From Nymphaea colorata (lineage: Eukaryota; Streptophyta; Magnoliopsida; Nymphaeales; Nymphaeaceae), in NCBI RefSeq assembly GCF_008831285.2, contig NC_045145.1:22752802-22816801 (forward strand): DNA of 64,000 bases. The letters are read 5' to 3'. The notes beneath the pieces were generated by a model. The model saw only the letters and a list, made by a program, of their open reading frames with translations. It did no database searches and was not told the origin of the DNA. Of the stretch, positions 36,356 to 49,215 are shown in pieces. The position numbers and the translations under genes were made by a program. Positions within the stretch are counted from its first letter, which is position 1. Each line of letters starts with the position of its first letter.

Positions 36356-39300
36356 ATGTCTTTACTTAAATTACCATGTATTGACTGTTATTGGTTGCTT
36401 TGGCGAAGTGAATGATATGAGACATTCACTTGGTCAAGCTAGGTATTGCTTAGAAACCATGTACAATCAAATCAAGTCAAGCGACAAGCTTTACACTTAA
36501 GGATATGCATTGCCATGGTGCAAAGACAAAACAAATGGACTCAAAAGGCAAAGCACCGATTCTCGTTGGAGGTATAAACTGTGGATATGCTAATTTCCAA
36601 GCATGTAACATTTGGTTTTTCCGTGGGTGTGGGTCAAGCTAGTTGCTTGTGGCTGCAATTACACGGACGAACAGAGGGTGACGGTTTGTCTCATTGCCTA
36701 TAAGATTTTAGATGGCAACTATGTTCGGCTGGGGACTTTCTCAAGTGTCTTTCCCTTCATTCGATTGGATGGTGCAAGAGCATTTGATTGAATGATGTTA
36801 GCCATTATTCAATTCATGGTCAGCTGAGTGCCTGTGTTGTACTCTTCGTTCAGTTTAAAAGAGTAAAATTTCACGACTTTAACATGAGCTAAATGAAGTG
36901 GGCTGAAGGCTTGAATTGCAGGAATTAAATGATCAGCTCGTGACAAGTGATATTGGAAATTTTGAGCTACTTGGTTATATTATCCAAATTGGTCTTTGAG
37001 AACCATGATAATTTCAAATGCAAGTTGATTTCTCATGCAGTATAATGCAGAGTCAAGAATCAGCTTTCCATAAGAAGAGTGACTTGAGAAACGAGAATAA
37101 AAATTTATTAGCTGTAATGTGGTAGTTGCCTTGGTTTTTTCCTCGATTGCGAGGCAAATCTGTTAAGCACTTAAAAAATGGCTTAGATGTTGCTGATTTT
37201 GGAAGGTTGCTTAATGATATCTGAGCGTTCAGGGAAACGGCTACTAGCATGGAATGTTATGGTGCAGGCATTCAGCTGTCATGAGACGTCTAACGTGAAA
37301 GGCCAAATCGAAAAAAGCTTACAGTAACTTCACCAGATGGCGGTTAACTAAAGACGTGACAGGTGGTGGATTTGGCACAAGTTGAAAACAATTGAAATTT
37401 CGTGCTAAGACTCATGGGCTTGGGAAATTCCATTGGGTAGAAAGCGGCGGAAAAGCAAGTCGTGGACAAAGAAGAGCCACAAAAGCTTCAACTGATGGGG
37501 CAATCATACTTCTACTTCGGTAGGCATATAGTAAATGGGGTGGCGGATAATTTGGTGGTGAGAGGGTGCTTTCGATCGACTTTATCAGCTTCAGTCAAAT
37601 GAGTGGTATGAGGCATTTACTCGACTTAGGGAGCAAATTGTTTGGAAAAGACGAGAGTAATTAGGAAACTAGGTAAAGCTGTTGAACAATCGACAAGAGA
37701 GAAAGTGTTTCATGGATCTGCCTCAATATTTGTGCAGATTCTTGAAACATCCACGCAGTGTAGGGTATTGCCAAGCAGGGTCTTAATGACCAGAAAACCA
37801 CCGAGCTTGTGGACTTATCAGACTTCCTAGTTCAAGTACTCGTTCCTTACCAGGAAAATCGTCTTACCGCTTCAGCCGTGGGCACTGGCAAAAGGTGCAT
37901 ATAGTGAAAAACAGTAGCATGGGCTCCTGCCTGTCTAGATGGTCACCTTTTTTTTTTTTTGGTTTGTCCTTCATCGTGGCTCTTTCCAATAAATAGACTG
38001 AAAAAAGAGATGTGCATATGTGCACACTGGAAGAGATCATTACAGGCATCATAAAAGCCTAACTGAACATGCAGGTTTGCTGCTTTTGAATTTTTTTTTT
38101 TCAAATTCAACAACCCGAGGTGGTTTAATTCTATTTATTTAGTAATTATGTTTCATTAAATGTAGTTCGTTTATCTTACTATCGCTATTAACTGGAATTC
38201 TATCTCAGGGTAAACATTTGGTGTAAACTAAAGTTATACAACCAAATTCTGTTTTTAGAAAAATTTCATTCTATTTTAGATTTTTAATGAAATAATTAGT
38301 ACTGATCTAATATTCTTGCAATTTACAACTTCATATGCAATCTATTATAAGTCTGTGGTCTCTATAATCGAGCTCATACTTTGATGTTAGAACTGTCAAT
38401 TTTTTTTTCAATGGAAAAGACACAAAAGGAGAAACAATGAAAGCTTCATTTCAGGAGGGAAAAGTCTAGTGATGCTAGGCCAACCTTCTCCTGTTGCAGG
38501 TCTCTGTGTTGAGCAGAAACTATGGAATATCAATCAACACGTTATTTCCATTTTTTTTTTCGCTGTGATGAAGAAGATGATGATAAGGGTGAGTTCAATA
38601 TCTAAACATTATGTGACAAACCGAGGGGCTAGCTGGAAGGCTTAGGCAACAGGTTGGACGTTACAACCTGATCTAGCATCCTCAACTTGTGACTGTTCAC
38701 GTCGTTCACTTTGAGAAGCATAAGACACGTATTGTTAAATAACTTTTAACATGTAACAGTTACTGTACAGAACATTTTGGTAGGGAAGCATTTAATCACA
38801 TAAGAGCCTGTAAGCCGAGGTCATGTCGAATAAGTGGTGCCTTCGACTGCGTTCTTTAATTCCTTCTACCAGTGTTTAAAAGTTCACTGAGTCAAACTCT
38901 TGATTCGGCTTGACTCTGCAGTTTAATACAGTAAGGGGACTCGGTTTTTGTTAAAACTCAAAAGTTCTCGTTTGACTGAGTGTAATCCTGTGATAAATTC
39001 TGTATTTTGTAATTAACAATATGATTTGCTTATTAATTACTTATTTTTTGATAGGGATATTCTAACTTATTGAAATATAAGAATTTAGAATTATTGTTCA
39101 TTTATTAAAGTTACATGTTACAAATGAAAAGATAAAAATAATTAAGTTTAACTTCATGTACGGTGTATTTATTTCAAGTTTTAGGACATTGGACTCTTTA
39201 CTTTTGGATTTTTGGTTTTATATAATATTGACATATATGTCAAATTTATTAGCCATTAGATATAGCTGTAGATGTTGGATATATTAATGTTAGCGTTTGA

Positions 39301-40624
39301 TTTTTATTGACTTATATTGGTTCTTGCACACTTTTAATTTTTAATTTTTTTTTTGAAAGGTGCAATTATAGATCTTTCTATCAATTTCTTGTTATCAAAC
39401 GAGGTAATATATAACTTGGTTATTGCTTGATGTTTTGAATTATACATGTATTCAAGCCATTTTACAACTTTGTTGTATTCAAATGACAAGTTATATATTG
39501 AACAACATGATGTTGTTTGTTCTTGGTTGAATAAAGGAAGATAGGAGAAGATGATTAATTAGCTCTGCACCGCAGCCGTCAGGTTTAGTTAATGTCTAAA
39601 CACGCCCAGTTTTATAGCAGAACGTTTTATGAGGTACATCTGATTTTTAAATTGGACGCTCGGTTTAATTTTTTAAAAAATTAAAAAAAAAACAAAAGAA
39701 CAAAAGGGCATTGAGCTGGTTATGTGTACGCCTATGTGGCAAGAAAATAACCAAAATACCTCCATTTCAATAAAAAAAACTTTTTAAAAAAGATTAAAAA
39801 GTAACAAGTCTAAACTACCTATTATTTTATTAAAAAAGCAACAAAAATACCATCTAGTACTTTTAAGGCATATTTGTATTTGAGTGGTTCAACTGATTAT
39901 ATAACTTCCAAAAACATACACATTCCTTCCAACATTAAATAAATAAATTCCAAGATGGGTTAGTTGAAAACTCTAAAAATACGTCAAACGTAGTTTAAAT
40001 TACTAAATTATTAAATAAAATTTGATTTACTTGTGTTTATTTAACTATTTGGTACCATTTAGCCAACCGTTTTGGAGCCTATCCAACTAAAGTGTAAATG
40101 GGTCGGATCTTTTTAGAATCAAGATCTGCACATGGATCAAGGCAGCGGTTTCGGACACCCACTAAACTATAGTAATGTTTTTTACATTTAAAATTTGTGG
40201 AAAAAGTCCGATTAGATTCTGACCAAGATCCAAAAGTTTTATATGCTAAAATACATAATGAAAATTGCAAGGTACTCAGATTCAGATTCTTCAGCAACGA
40301 CTGTCAACTTCATTCGATCAAACAAGACGTATCCAAATCTGAATTGGCTTTGTGTCAAAAGTTCGGATATAATCTGATATCCCATCTGAATCCTCCCTCT
40401 AGTAAATGCATCGAGTAAGGAAATTCAGGTCTATATTGTAAAAAGATCTATATTGCACTATTTTGTCATTTTTTCTTGTTTTTGTTCAATAAAGAGCTTG
40501 ATTTGAAGGACAATTTAGCAGATGCATATAAATGCTGCCATTTTCTTTTTTTGTTCTCCCTTCTCTGATGAGCCCTTATATCAGTTAATGAAAACTAGAC
40601 TGTCTTAACTTGAATTGAAAGCTT

Positions 40625-40626
<2 letters not shown>
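36356..40626. other. Intergenic, no gene seen
   Basis: This is AT-rich DNA with poly-T and poly-A runs. The part from about 38860 onwards resembles decayed repeats, such as the GACTCGG/GACTGAGT words near 38890-38980 and GATCC/GATCTG words near 40100-40400. No open frame could be tied to a protein family and no RNA gene was recognised. Confidence 0.5.

Positions 40627-40700
<74 letters not shown>
40627..40700. repeat. (AT)37 microsatellite
   Basis: An uninterrupted AT tract of 74 bp lies in intergenic DNA. It is self-complementary and could extrude a cruciform. Shorter (TA)n tracts occur at about 51666-51686 and at 57847-57884, the latter in a SEC8 intron. Confidence 0.97.
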
Positions 40701-40702
<2 letters not shown>

Positions 40703-41280
40703 TTGGACGTTTCATGTTTCTAAAATCATGAAATTTTAAAATCAAAATGCTCATTTTTTTTAAGAAATTCAAATTATTAAACAAATGAGGAGATTTTTTT
40801 TCCTAAAGTTCAAAAACTGAAACTTGGAATTTTAATTCCATTCCAGTTTGAAGAAGAATTATGATTTGAAGTTTTCGGTTCTTGAATCAAAATGCCAAAC
40901 CATCAGATACCCCCATTATTTTTTACATAAATGCAGTGGTGATTTTGGCCACCGAATTTTTTTTTGGTTAACTAGGCATCTAATTCAATCTGTTATTTTT
41001 TTTTAAACCAACCAGTAGGTATTTGAAAAAATGTCAAAGCTGGTTATATGCGTCATTCTAGCGCAAGAAATTTCGTGCACCAAATGACAGAAGCATCACT
41101 TACGCAAATTTTTGGTAAGATAAAAATAAAAATAAAAAAATGAAATGATTATAGAAAACTTTTTTTTTTTATTACAAAAGCATCTGCCTTCGTTTATGAT
41201 AGGGACCAACCTGACCCCTGATGCAACGAGTGCAGCTAGAAGAAGGACAATTGTTCATTTTTATTATTATTTTTTAATAG

Positions 41281-41645
41281 AAGGTGAGTGAGCTGCAACA
41301 GCTCACGCAACCTTAATTAAAAAAATCCGACGAGAGTCTCCCAGGACCGGACGGGCTCGAAACTCCGGTATAGGCCCGGCCCCATATTCGGATACCGTGT
41401 TTGGGCCCGGCGCGGCCCGACCGGTTACTAATAAAAAAATTATTTTTAAAATTATATAATATAAATTTTATGTTAAATAATAAAAATATATTATTAAATT
41501 TAAAAATAATAAAAAATATTTTTTTTAATATTACTAGGTCTCGGTCGGTCTAAACAGTCTAGCCGACCTGGGCCAGCCCACCGGGCCCGGGCATGGGCTG
41601 GGATTTTTCAGCCCGAACCCGGCCTCGTCTAGTGCCCACCGCTAA
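41281..41645. repeat. GC-rich repeat island split by AT-rich core
   Basis: Two blocks rich in GGCCCGG, GCCCGGC and GGGCCCGGGC words (41330-41430 and 41535-41645) flank an AT-rich core of about 100 bp. On the minus strand the right block reads TAGCGGTGGGCAC followed by GGGTTCGGGC-type sequence, which resembles ends of decayed plant DNA transposons. A small hairpin GTGAGCTG-caa-CAGCTCAC sits at 41288-41306. No coding capacity is present. The transposon assignment is only a suggestion. Confidence 0.4.
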
Positions 41646-43344
41646 GTCACCCCTTGCTTCTTGGCCCCTGCTCTGTCATTCGCTTCTCTTTGCCCACGTT
41701 CGATCCACCGAATGAGAGGCAACAACCGCAAACTCCATTTGGTTTGATTGGGGCTCCGTGAGACTGGCTCAATTCTGCTAGATTATTGGTCTTGTATAGG
41801 TGGCCTTGGTGAAGAAGCTGACGGCAGATTGACTCGGCCTCTCCCATTGGGCAGATGGCCTTCGTGCATATAATCATCTCTCCTTGCTCCAAAGTCTATG
41901 ACCCATGAATTTGGAGCGGCCAAACTCATGCCAACATATAATGGGTCTGTTTGGCAAACAGCGCAGTATGAAACTATTTTTTCTTGATATTTTTGTTTAA
42001 TTTTTTCTTTTCTTTTGCTTCTGGTTGCGTTCCTTGTAGCTTTCATATCATGCTGCCATTAGCGTGGTGTGTGCCTAAGAAAATGAAAGACAAGAAGCAG
42101 AAGCAGAGCAAGGATTCACGAGAGGGCGAGGGCCATGAGGTAACAGGTAGGATTGTCTTGTCCGACAGGCGAAGGGTGGGAAGGACGTCGCCGTCTCCCA
42201 ACCCACGAATTCTGTGTCATTAAATATTGAGGGGAAGGAAGGAGTGGGAAGTGCTAGCTGTTTCCTTCTCGTGGGGGAGAGCGCGGTTTTTCTTTTACAG
42301 TAAGAAGAGAGCGCCGTGGGTATCACTCCTGCAATTGAATGAAAGCAACTGGAAGATGAAGAAGTCTATAAACAGGTTAATCAACGGGCCAGCTGCATCA
42401 ATTAGGACTGGAGATTCCATTAATTGCATCAAACCAGTACTTGGGTGGCCTTCATCAAACATGAATCTCAGTTTGTGGGTGGGCAATTGACCACTTGGTG
42501 GCGATGTGCTTGTGATGAACAAAATTATGGTAACAGTTAGAGAGAGAGAAAGAGAGATTATGTGTATAATATGGTTTAAAGTTTATGAAGTTGCCATGAA
42601 AAACATAGGCTTAGTTGGGGATAGAGGATATCTTAGTAAGTGGTTCCAAACCTAACTGACGTGCGGCTAAGGGTCCTGCCGGCCACTCTTTCCCTCCGCC
42701 CCTGTTAGGGCTAAGACCGGTCACTTGTTTCTTGTTGACTAGCAACAAAATATACCAATGACTGTACATGCATGTACAGTTTTCGAATAAATTCCCACTT
42801 TCTCTTTGAACTTTTTCCTCTTCCTTATGTATTAATTTTCTTTGTTAGTTGTAATCGACAATGTTTATCATTATTTTCCAATAGTTTTCATCTGCCGCAG
42901 GCCAAGCTTTAGCTGTTGTAGCATTGGATTTCAATGGTAAGAAGATAAGCAAGTATTGAACTCTCCTAATTAATTTACCTGTGACACAAGATCGTTTGAT
43001 GGTGGTCAGGTGCCGGTTGCTTTAGCCTGCTGATGGCAACTAAGACGCCTCCCTTCCATCCGTAAGCCGGATCTCCAAACTTTCTGCTGCTTCATTTTCC
43101 CTTCTCCCTCTGCAAAATCAGACCAACATCATCACACATTTGTAAACTAAGATCTAAGCTGAACAGATATTGATTAATCAACAAATCAGCTACATCGGGC
43201 TTTTCTGTCCATGAAACTGAAAAACTTGGGGACTGATTGGGATAGGTCTTACTTTTTGCTGCCCAGCTTCTGTCCTTAGGTTTTGATAAGGATGCCAGCA
43301 TCATGATAAGGATCGTTTGGAAAGGATCATGGCAAAAATCAAGG
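41646..43344. other. Intergenic, no gene seen
   Basis: This is mixed-composition DNA with short frames on both strands and no recognisable product. A GA tract lies at about 42540-42556. Nothing else could be supported. Confidence 0.45.
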
Positions 43345-43989
43345 TGATGGATTATGGAAACAGTTACAACAAAAAATCAAGGAACGGTTTTGTTGATAAT
43401 AAATATTTTGTAACAGCTCCTTAAAATAAGGAGTTATCTCATCTGTAATGCCTATATAAGGGATTGGCATACTTTGTCAATGTCAAGGCCAATGGCCTTC
43501 CGTGGGTAAAGAAAATATGCTCCACATTAATCTCCTAAGTTCTTTTATGTTATTGCTTTATGTTTTTCAACATGGTATCAGAGCAGGATGCTTGAAGAAG
43601 AAGATCAAAGCCCAAAGATGGCTTGCAGACGGCCAAAGAGATCGCTGCTTTCTTCATCAAAGCGAGGACTCGATCCTGTGAACAAAATATTCAAAAATCA
43701 AGCTTGAGATTTCTGAATTGCTGCCAAAGCATGAAATGCCTCCACAAAATCTCAATCAAGGTGATGGATTATGGAAACAGTTACAGCAAAAAATCAAGGA
43801 ACGGTTTTGTTGATAATAAATATCTTGTAACAGCTCCTTAAAATAAGGAGTTATCTCATCTGTAATGCCTATATAAGGGATTGGCATACTTTGTCAATGT
43901 CAAGGCCGATGGCCTTCCGTGGGTAAAGAAAATATGCTCCACGTTAATCTACTAAGTTCTTTTATGTTATTGCTTTATGTTTTTCAACA
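43345..43989 (+). mobile_element. TRIM-type miniature LTR retrotransposon
   Basis: Two direct repeats of 228 bp each (43345-43572 and 43762-43989) begin TGATGGATTATGG and end TTTTTCAACA, giving the TG...CA ends of plant LTRs. By hand comparison they differ at five positions (about 98% identical). Directly after the left LTR is TGGTATCAGAGC (43573-43584), the classic primer-binding site complementary to initiator tRNA-Met. The 189-bp interior has no gag or pol coding capacity, so the element is a terminal-repeat retrotransposon in miniature that needs enzymes from an autonomous relative. Each LTR has a TATATAAG box (43453-43460 and 43870-43877) and a small CTCCTTA-aaa-TAAGGAG hairpin. No matching 5-bp target-site duplication flanks it. 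Both LTRs are instead preceded by ATCAAGG. Confidence 0.9.
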
Positions 43990-45900
43990 AGTCCATGGAT
44001 TTATCGTACCGATTATTCCAATTTAAAGATGCAAGAAAGGTTGAGTTTCAAAAAAGTGTTCCATACATATATATTAAAAACATCGTGAACTATATACAGA
44101 TTGGACACTTCAATTGAAACTTAGAGAGTCTCACACTTAACCTTCAGATCTCTGAGATGAACCAGAACTAGTGAACTGCATGATTCTTCTTCCTCCATTG
44201 ATGAACGATTCGATCCTCCTCCGCTTGAGAGTTTCTGAAGTCTAAGCTCCAAGCCATGGGGCTGGAGCTCGATCCTGTTGGCAATTTATGAAACGATGCT
44301 TTCCAATCATGTCGATGAAATTGAAGTAGGGAGCAAATTAAGCAGACATGGTTTGGAAATTAAGCAAGGCAGACAGTAACTGACAATGGCAGAGCCATCA
44401 CCTGGCAAAAAAAGTATTCTAGACTTAGCTTCACTCTCCCAATAGCCTCCCTGCTCCATACCAGCTAGCCCTTTATCCTTCACTGATCAAGCTATCTCTT
44501 CCCTTTTTTATTCTCCTTCCACCTTCAAAAGGGGAATATTCAGTTTTTCTGGTGTTCATATATTCGGATTCGAATGTTAAAAGGGACACGCTGTCCAAAT
44601 CTAAATTCACAAATTGAAATCCTATCCAAATCTAATTTTTAGAATGGTATCGGAATCCAAATCTGAGTTTCAAACCAAATCCAAACCACAGTCTAGAAGT
44701 TAAATTTTGTCTGATCCAAATTTAGATTTGACCACTTATTAAGTTAAATCTAAATCAGAGTCGGATTAGATATCATTTTTAAAAACTGAATCCAATTGAT
44801 TTGTTAATCAGATATCTAATAGGACAGAACAGGAAATGGGTGCTTTAGGTTTGAAATGACCAAAAAGCCCTTCATGCTCGAACTATAAATGCTAATTTGA
44901 GTCCAATCACATCACATGTCATCGAATTAAGTCCAAGTTGGTAAAGGACGAATACAATCTAAGAAATAACTATGCACTGCGTTGACCAAGTCAGGGAATA
45001 ATCAATTACCCTTTTAACACAACGATAATCCAATAGTACAACGATAATTCAATCAGCCTAAAACATGAAAACTAAGCCGATTCGTTCATGATCAAATTTG
45101 AACACCATTTGAGCCAATGCGTTTAGTGTATAAATTTTCTATAGTACACATTTTTAATTAAATCAAACATTGTCGTTGATAAAGATGATCTTTATATTTA
45201 GACTTTGAGGTCACATTGATGCACTAAAAAAATATTACTTGAGACTATAATCAAACTTAAGAATGAAAAATAATGTGACTTAGATTTCGATTTGTACAGC
45301 TCCAGTTCTAAATTACATATGCGACAAAATCGAGCACTAGAATAGCTGCGTCTCAACTTCTATAGCTTGAAAGATGAAATTGTCCAGCTACAATATTTTT
45401 TTTATTTGTATTTTACAGATACTAACTTCTTTACATATACACATATATGTAAACCTCGCAAACCTTTGAATAAAATATAGTATAAAAATTTTAAAAGTTT
45501 TTTTTTTTTTTACCTTATTGTGTTTTTTGAATGTGAGTTCAGTTTAGTCCTAATCAAATTCAACCCACAAAACCCAGCCCCCAATGAAAAAAAAAATTTG
45601 GCTCCACCCTAGACATGTTGACTTAAAAAAACAAAATCATATGATTTTGCAAAGTGTCCCACTTCGCAGGGTTGAATGTGTAAATTTCAAAGTTTTTAGG
45701 CAAAAACGAACAGTGTTATTTTAGAGAAAATAAATAAACGAAGAAAAAGCGCTTGGGCGGAGGAAATTAAAGAGTCAGACCAAAACGACGGTGGGACCCA
45801 CAGCCGTCCTCCCACACCGCTGGTTGGTGGCCCTTAAAAGGGTGGGGAGCCCACGAACGTAAGCCCAAGAGCAAACGCCCGAGCGTCGCCTCCCTCTACC
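43990..45900. other. Intergenic with decayed repeat words
   Basis: The stretch 44560-44830 is built of degenerate CCAAATCTAAAT/GGATTCG words, typical of decayed transposon DNA. The rest is AT-rich and without a recognisable gene. Confidence 0.4.
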
Positions 45901-46079
45901 TCTTGGCTTCCCCCCACCTCATCACTATAAATATCAACTCCGACCTTCTTGCCCTCTTTTTCCTCCCACTTCCGTCTTTTCACCGCGTCTGCCTCCGACT
46001 TCCGTCATTGGATTTGACGGGGTCGCCGGAATCTGGCCCGGCAGCTTTTGCGTCGCCAGCTGTCAGCAGACCTCGAGGT
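45840..46079 (+). promoter_or_regulatory. Orphan TATA promoter with spliced-leader-like first exon
   Basis: A sharply GC-richer segment contains CACTATAAATATC (TATA box at about 45926-45932) followed by a pyrimidine patch rich in CTCTTTTTCCTCC and CTTCCG. About 150 bp downstream is a strong donor, CCTCGAG|GTGAGC, at 46077/46078. The segment between TATA and donor contains no ATG. This is the architecture of a plant Pol II promoter with a noncoding first exon, but no downstream coding exon was recognised on the plus strand. It may belong to a long noncoding RNA, a MIRNA host gene or a lost gene. Confidence 0.45.
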
Positions 46080-48712
46080 GAGCCTCTGAGTGCGTCTTTC
46101 CTGCCTTTCGTCGCTTCTTTTTACTATGTCCGTGCGCAGATCTCGATTCTTTATGGGAGGGGAAGACTCCGTTCTTTATGGGAGGGGTTCTTCGCCTGAA
46201 CGTTTCTCGGGGTTTCTTTCTCGTGTCGCCGTGCGATTGCTTTGGCGAGGTAGGCGCGGGGATTAGAAAGGGAAGGCGCGGTCCCGGGTTCTTGGATTCT
46301 TTGAGTCTTGGATCTTGCCGATGAGTTCTTGCGCGGTCGCGCTAATGTGGCTTCTTTCCTTTTCTTGATCTTTCATGAAAATGAAAAGGGCCTTTTCATT
46401 CCACGAATCTAAGAGAAGGACTAGACATGCTTCTACGTTTCCAGGCCCACTACCAAACATGGAACCTGGCTGCGGATAGCGGCTCTCTTTCTCTCTCCCT
46501 CGTACTTCTATTTCTCTCTTCCTCCCCCCCTTTGTTTGGCTTTCGTTTTCATTTTCTTTGTCGCCTGCAGCTTCAGATATCTGTGCCGGTGGAAGTGCAA
46601 CATCAAACATCAGATATCTCTGGTCTTTGTCTCTTATTGAAGTGGTATGGTTTTTGTCTCTTAATGCCCACAGAATATCATTTAATCTCATGAATGGAGT
46701 TACTTTCATGCGTGGTGGTATAATTTAGTCTGGAGTCACTTTCTGTCTTACAAGCATTTGCAACATGAAGGTCATGTTAAGCTTAGCCCATCTTCATTTT
46801 AATTTGAAAAGAAAGGAAACCCTTAGTGGACTGAGACGTTCGTGGTTGTAGCGGATGGGCCATTCCTGCCTGCTCCATCAACTTCCTTGCCATTTCAAAG
46901 CAAACTCTGTTGCTACTCGAGGCTTGTCACCTGAGTGGGAGTGAGGGTGACGCGGCCGCCTTAGTTGAAGAAGATGGTGTGAGCCAGAAAGAAATGCACC
47001 GATCGCTTGGGAAGGTCGGGCGGATCTGGGGTTTTAATAGTAATATGTAAACGATTGGTGTTCTGTAATTTAAATACTGTGGTACACGATCAAATTTTAG
47101 CACTTCTCATCCTTAATTAATATGGTGCTCCTTGCCTCAAAATAATGCATTTGCAGTTAGTGTTCGTTTGCCTGGCCTGAGTGTTCGGGACACCTTGTCT
47201 AATCATCCCAAACTCGCTAGGACCTTCTGTTCAAATTGCAGGGATGAAGCCAAGGTGGGAGTCAGCCCCAGGAAAATGGGAACTAATTAAGACCTGACGT
47301 GCCCCCAGAAAAGCGTGGGCTTCAGTTACCACTTCTAAGCTGGTTTAGACTCCAAACCAAGCAGCACAGCAAACTGGTCAAATTTGGTATAAGGAGGTTG
47401 GGCGGCGAAGGAGACGACTCCATCGCTTCCGGCGACAACTGAGAGAGAAAGAGGAAAATGTTTTTGTGTTGTTTCCTTCACCTTTTCTTCTCTCTGTTCC
47501 TTTTTACTTTATATATTTTAATTTATGTAAATGGTAAAAAAAGCGACCGCCCTGAACACTCTGTTCTATCCTCATTTCAGAATCCCATGTTTTCCTCCTC
47601 TTTTTTTTTGTTCGTCTTTGTTATCTATTTTCTTGTCAACTACTAATCCACATGTTTGACATTGGACCAAACATATGTATCACCGGTTTGGAGTCTAAGA
47701 GAGTTTTGCTTCTAGGGGTCACAAGTCAAAGCCTAATCTGAGATGTAAAACCAAACAGTCTCAGGTTACCAACCTGCATCATATTATTTTATTAATATAT
47801 ACCTTCACCGCATCACAATTTTTTGACTACGCACTGGTGACATAGATTTTTTCATCAATTTTTGTGCCATATCTCTATTCATGATGGAAGTGGCATTACT
47901 CTTAATCAATTTCATACATCATAGTACAAATTTGCTGAGTGATGATCTAATTTTCCTCATGAAACGTTTAAAGGACTACTTACACCAACTTTATGTTTGT
48001 TCTTTGCTGTCTGCTACTGGTCCGCATTCCATTGATGCATGATTTTATTATACGACACTTACAGAGATTTAATTGTCAGTAATAAAAAAAGTAAACTAAC
48101 TTTAGCACCTAAGGCTTTTGTCCTTAGTTAAAAGCATCGGCCATAACTTTATTTTTCCCAAGTTAGTAACGATAGTCAAAGATTACTATCTTACGCTCCG
48201 AAAAGAACATGATAGTTGTCCAACTTTAAAATTAATATACTGAAGACTTTCATGCATAACTTTCTGACATTGTGCAAAAAAGTTTCCCACTGACATTGAT
48301 ATTAAAAAAACTATTATTCACATATATAAGTATCTTATTCACCTTATCTCATGGACTCAGCTTCAGCTAATTAGTGACAATAACAGAAGATTTCATTGAT
48401 GAATAGCACATAATTTAATTATGCCTAAGTGTTTTTCAATCACATTGCCTAATCACTAGGCCGTGTTCTTTGAATCAAACTTCCGTTTATTTTATTATCT
48501 TAATTAGAAGCACATATTTAGCTCTAGCAGGAAGCTTTAAACTAAAGTTGTACACTTGGTAAACATAAGTATTTATAGTTTGAATGTCACATTTATACTT
48601 AACCCAAAATATATTATTGAATCATAATACATGGATGTTGGGGTGGGTGTTGCTGAGCAGGATAACCAGAGGAGTACAAAAGAACCATCTGGCTAATTAT
48701 AATCCTTGTCAA
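46080..48712. other. Intergenic, possible noncoding transcript body
   Basis: Sequence downstream of the orphan promoter. Composition falls back to AT-rich after about 47450. Frames of up to 148 codons occur on both strands but carry no known motif. No conserved microRNA hairpin was confirmed. Confidence 0.35.
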
Positions 48713-49215
48713 AACTAGCACATCTGTCTGCAATAAATGATATCTTGTCTGCACCAACAGCAAAAGCCCCCACAAATGCACAGTTAGGACCTGAAAAATG
48801 GTAGTTATATGTTATTTCGCAACGCAGTGTTGCCACGAACCGAATCGCCCGGTAAAGTACAGCTGCTCAATTACTCACTAGTAACCTGAAATTTCACAAA
48901 AAAAAAAAAAACTTAGTGGTCTTCCTACAACCGTCTATATATGCATATAAGGGATTCAATCTACCAAAATCCAAGTTATTGGGAAAGAACTATATGTTAA
49001 ATGAAAGTTGTTTGAAAAAGATTGAATTTTATGACACGATTGGGGGAAAAAAGGCTACTAATTCCACGGCACAAACTTGGGTGAAGTAGAAGCATCTGTT
49101 CAAAAAATTATGGAGAGAATTTGATGACAAATTTGTGAAAAAAAAGGAGTACTAATTCCATGCTAAAATTGGGTGAAATAGACACATCTTTTCAAAAATG
49201 TGTAGGGAGATGAAA

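Noticed and set aside
41281-41320. Helitron 3' end (GAGCTG-caa-CAGCTC hairpin)
   Set aside because: The bases after the hairpin do not give the CTRR terminus and no TC 5' end was found.
45903-46199. 98-codon frame overlapping the orphan promoter
   Set aside because: It spans the TATA region and a strong splice donor, so it is more likely untranslated sequence than a protein.
46990-47025. miR168-like sequence TCGCTTGGGAAGGTCGGG
   Set aside because: It resembles mature miR168 but has an internal mismatch and gap, and no partner arm resembling miR168* was found nearby, so no MIR168 hairpin can be supported.
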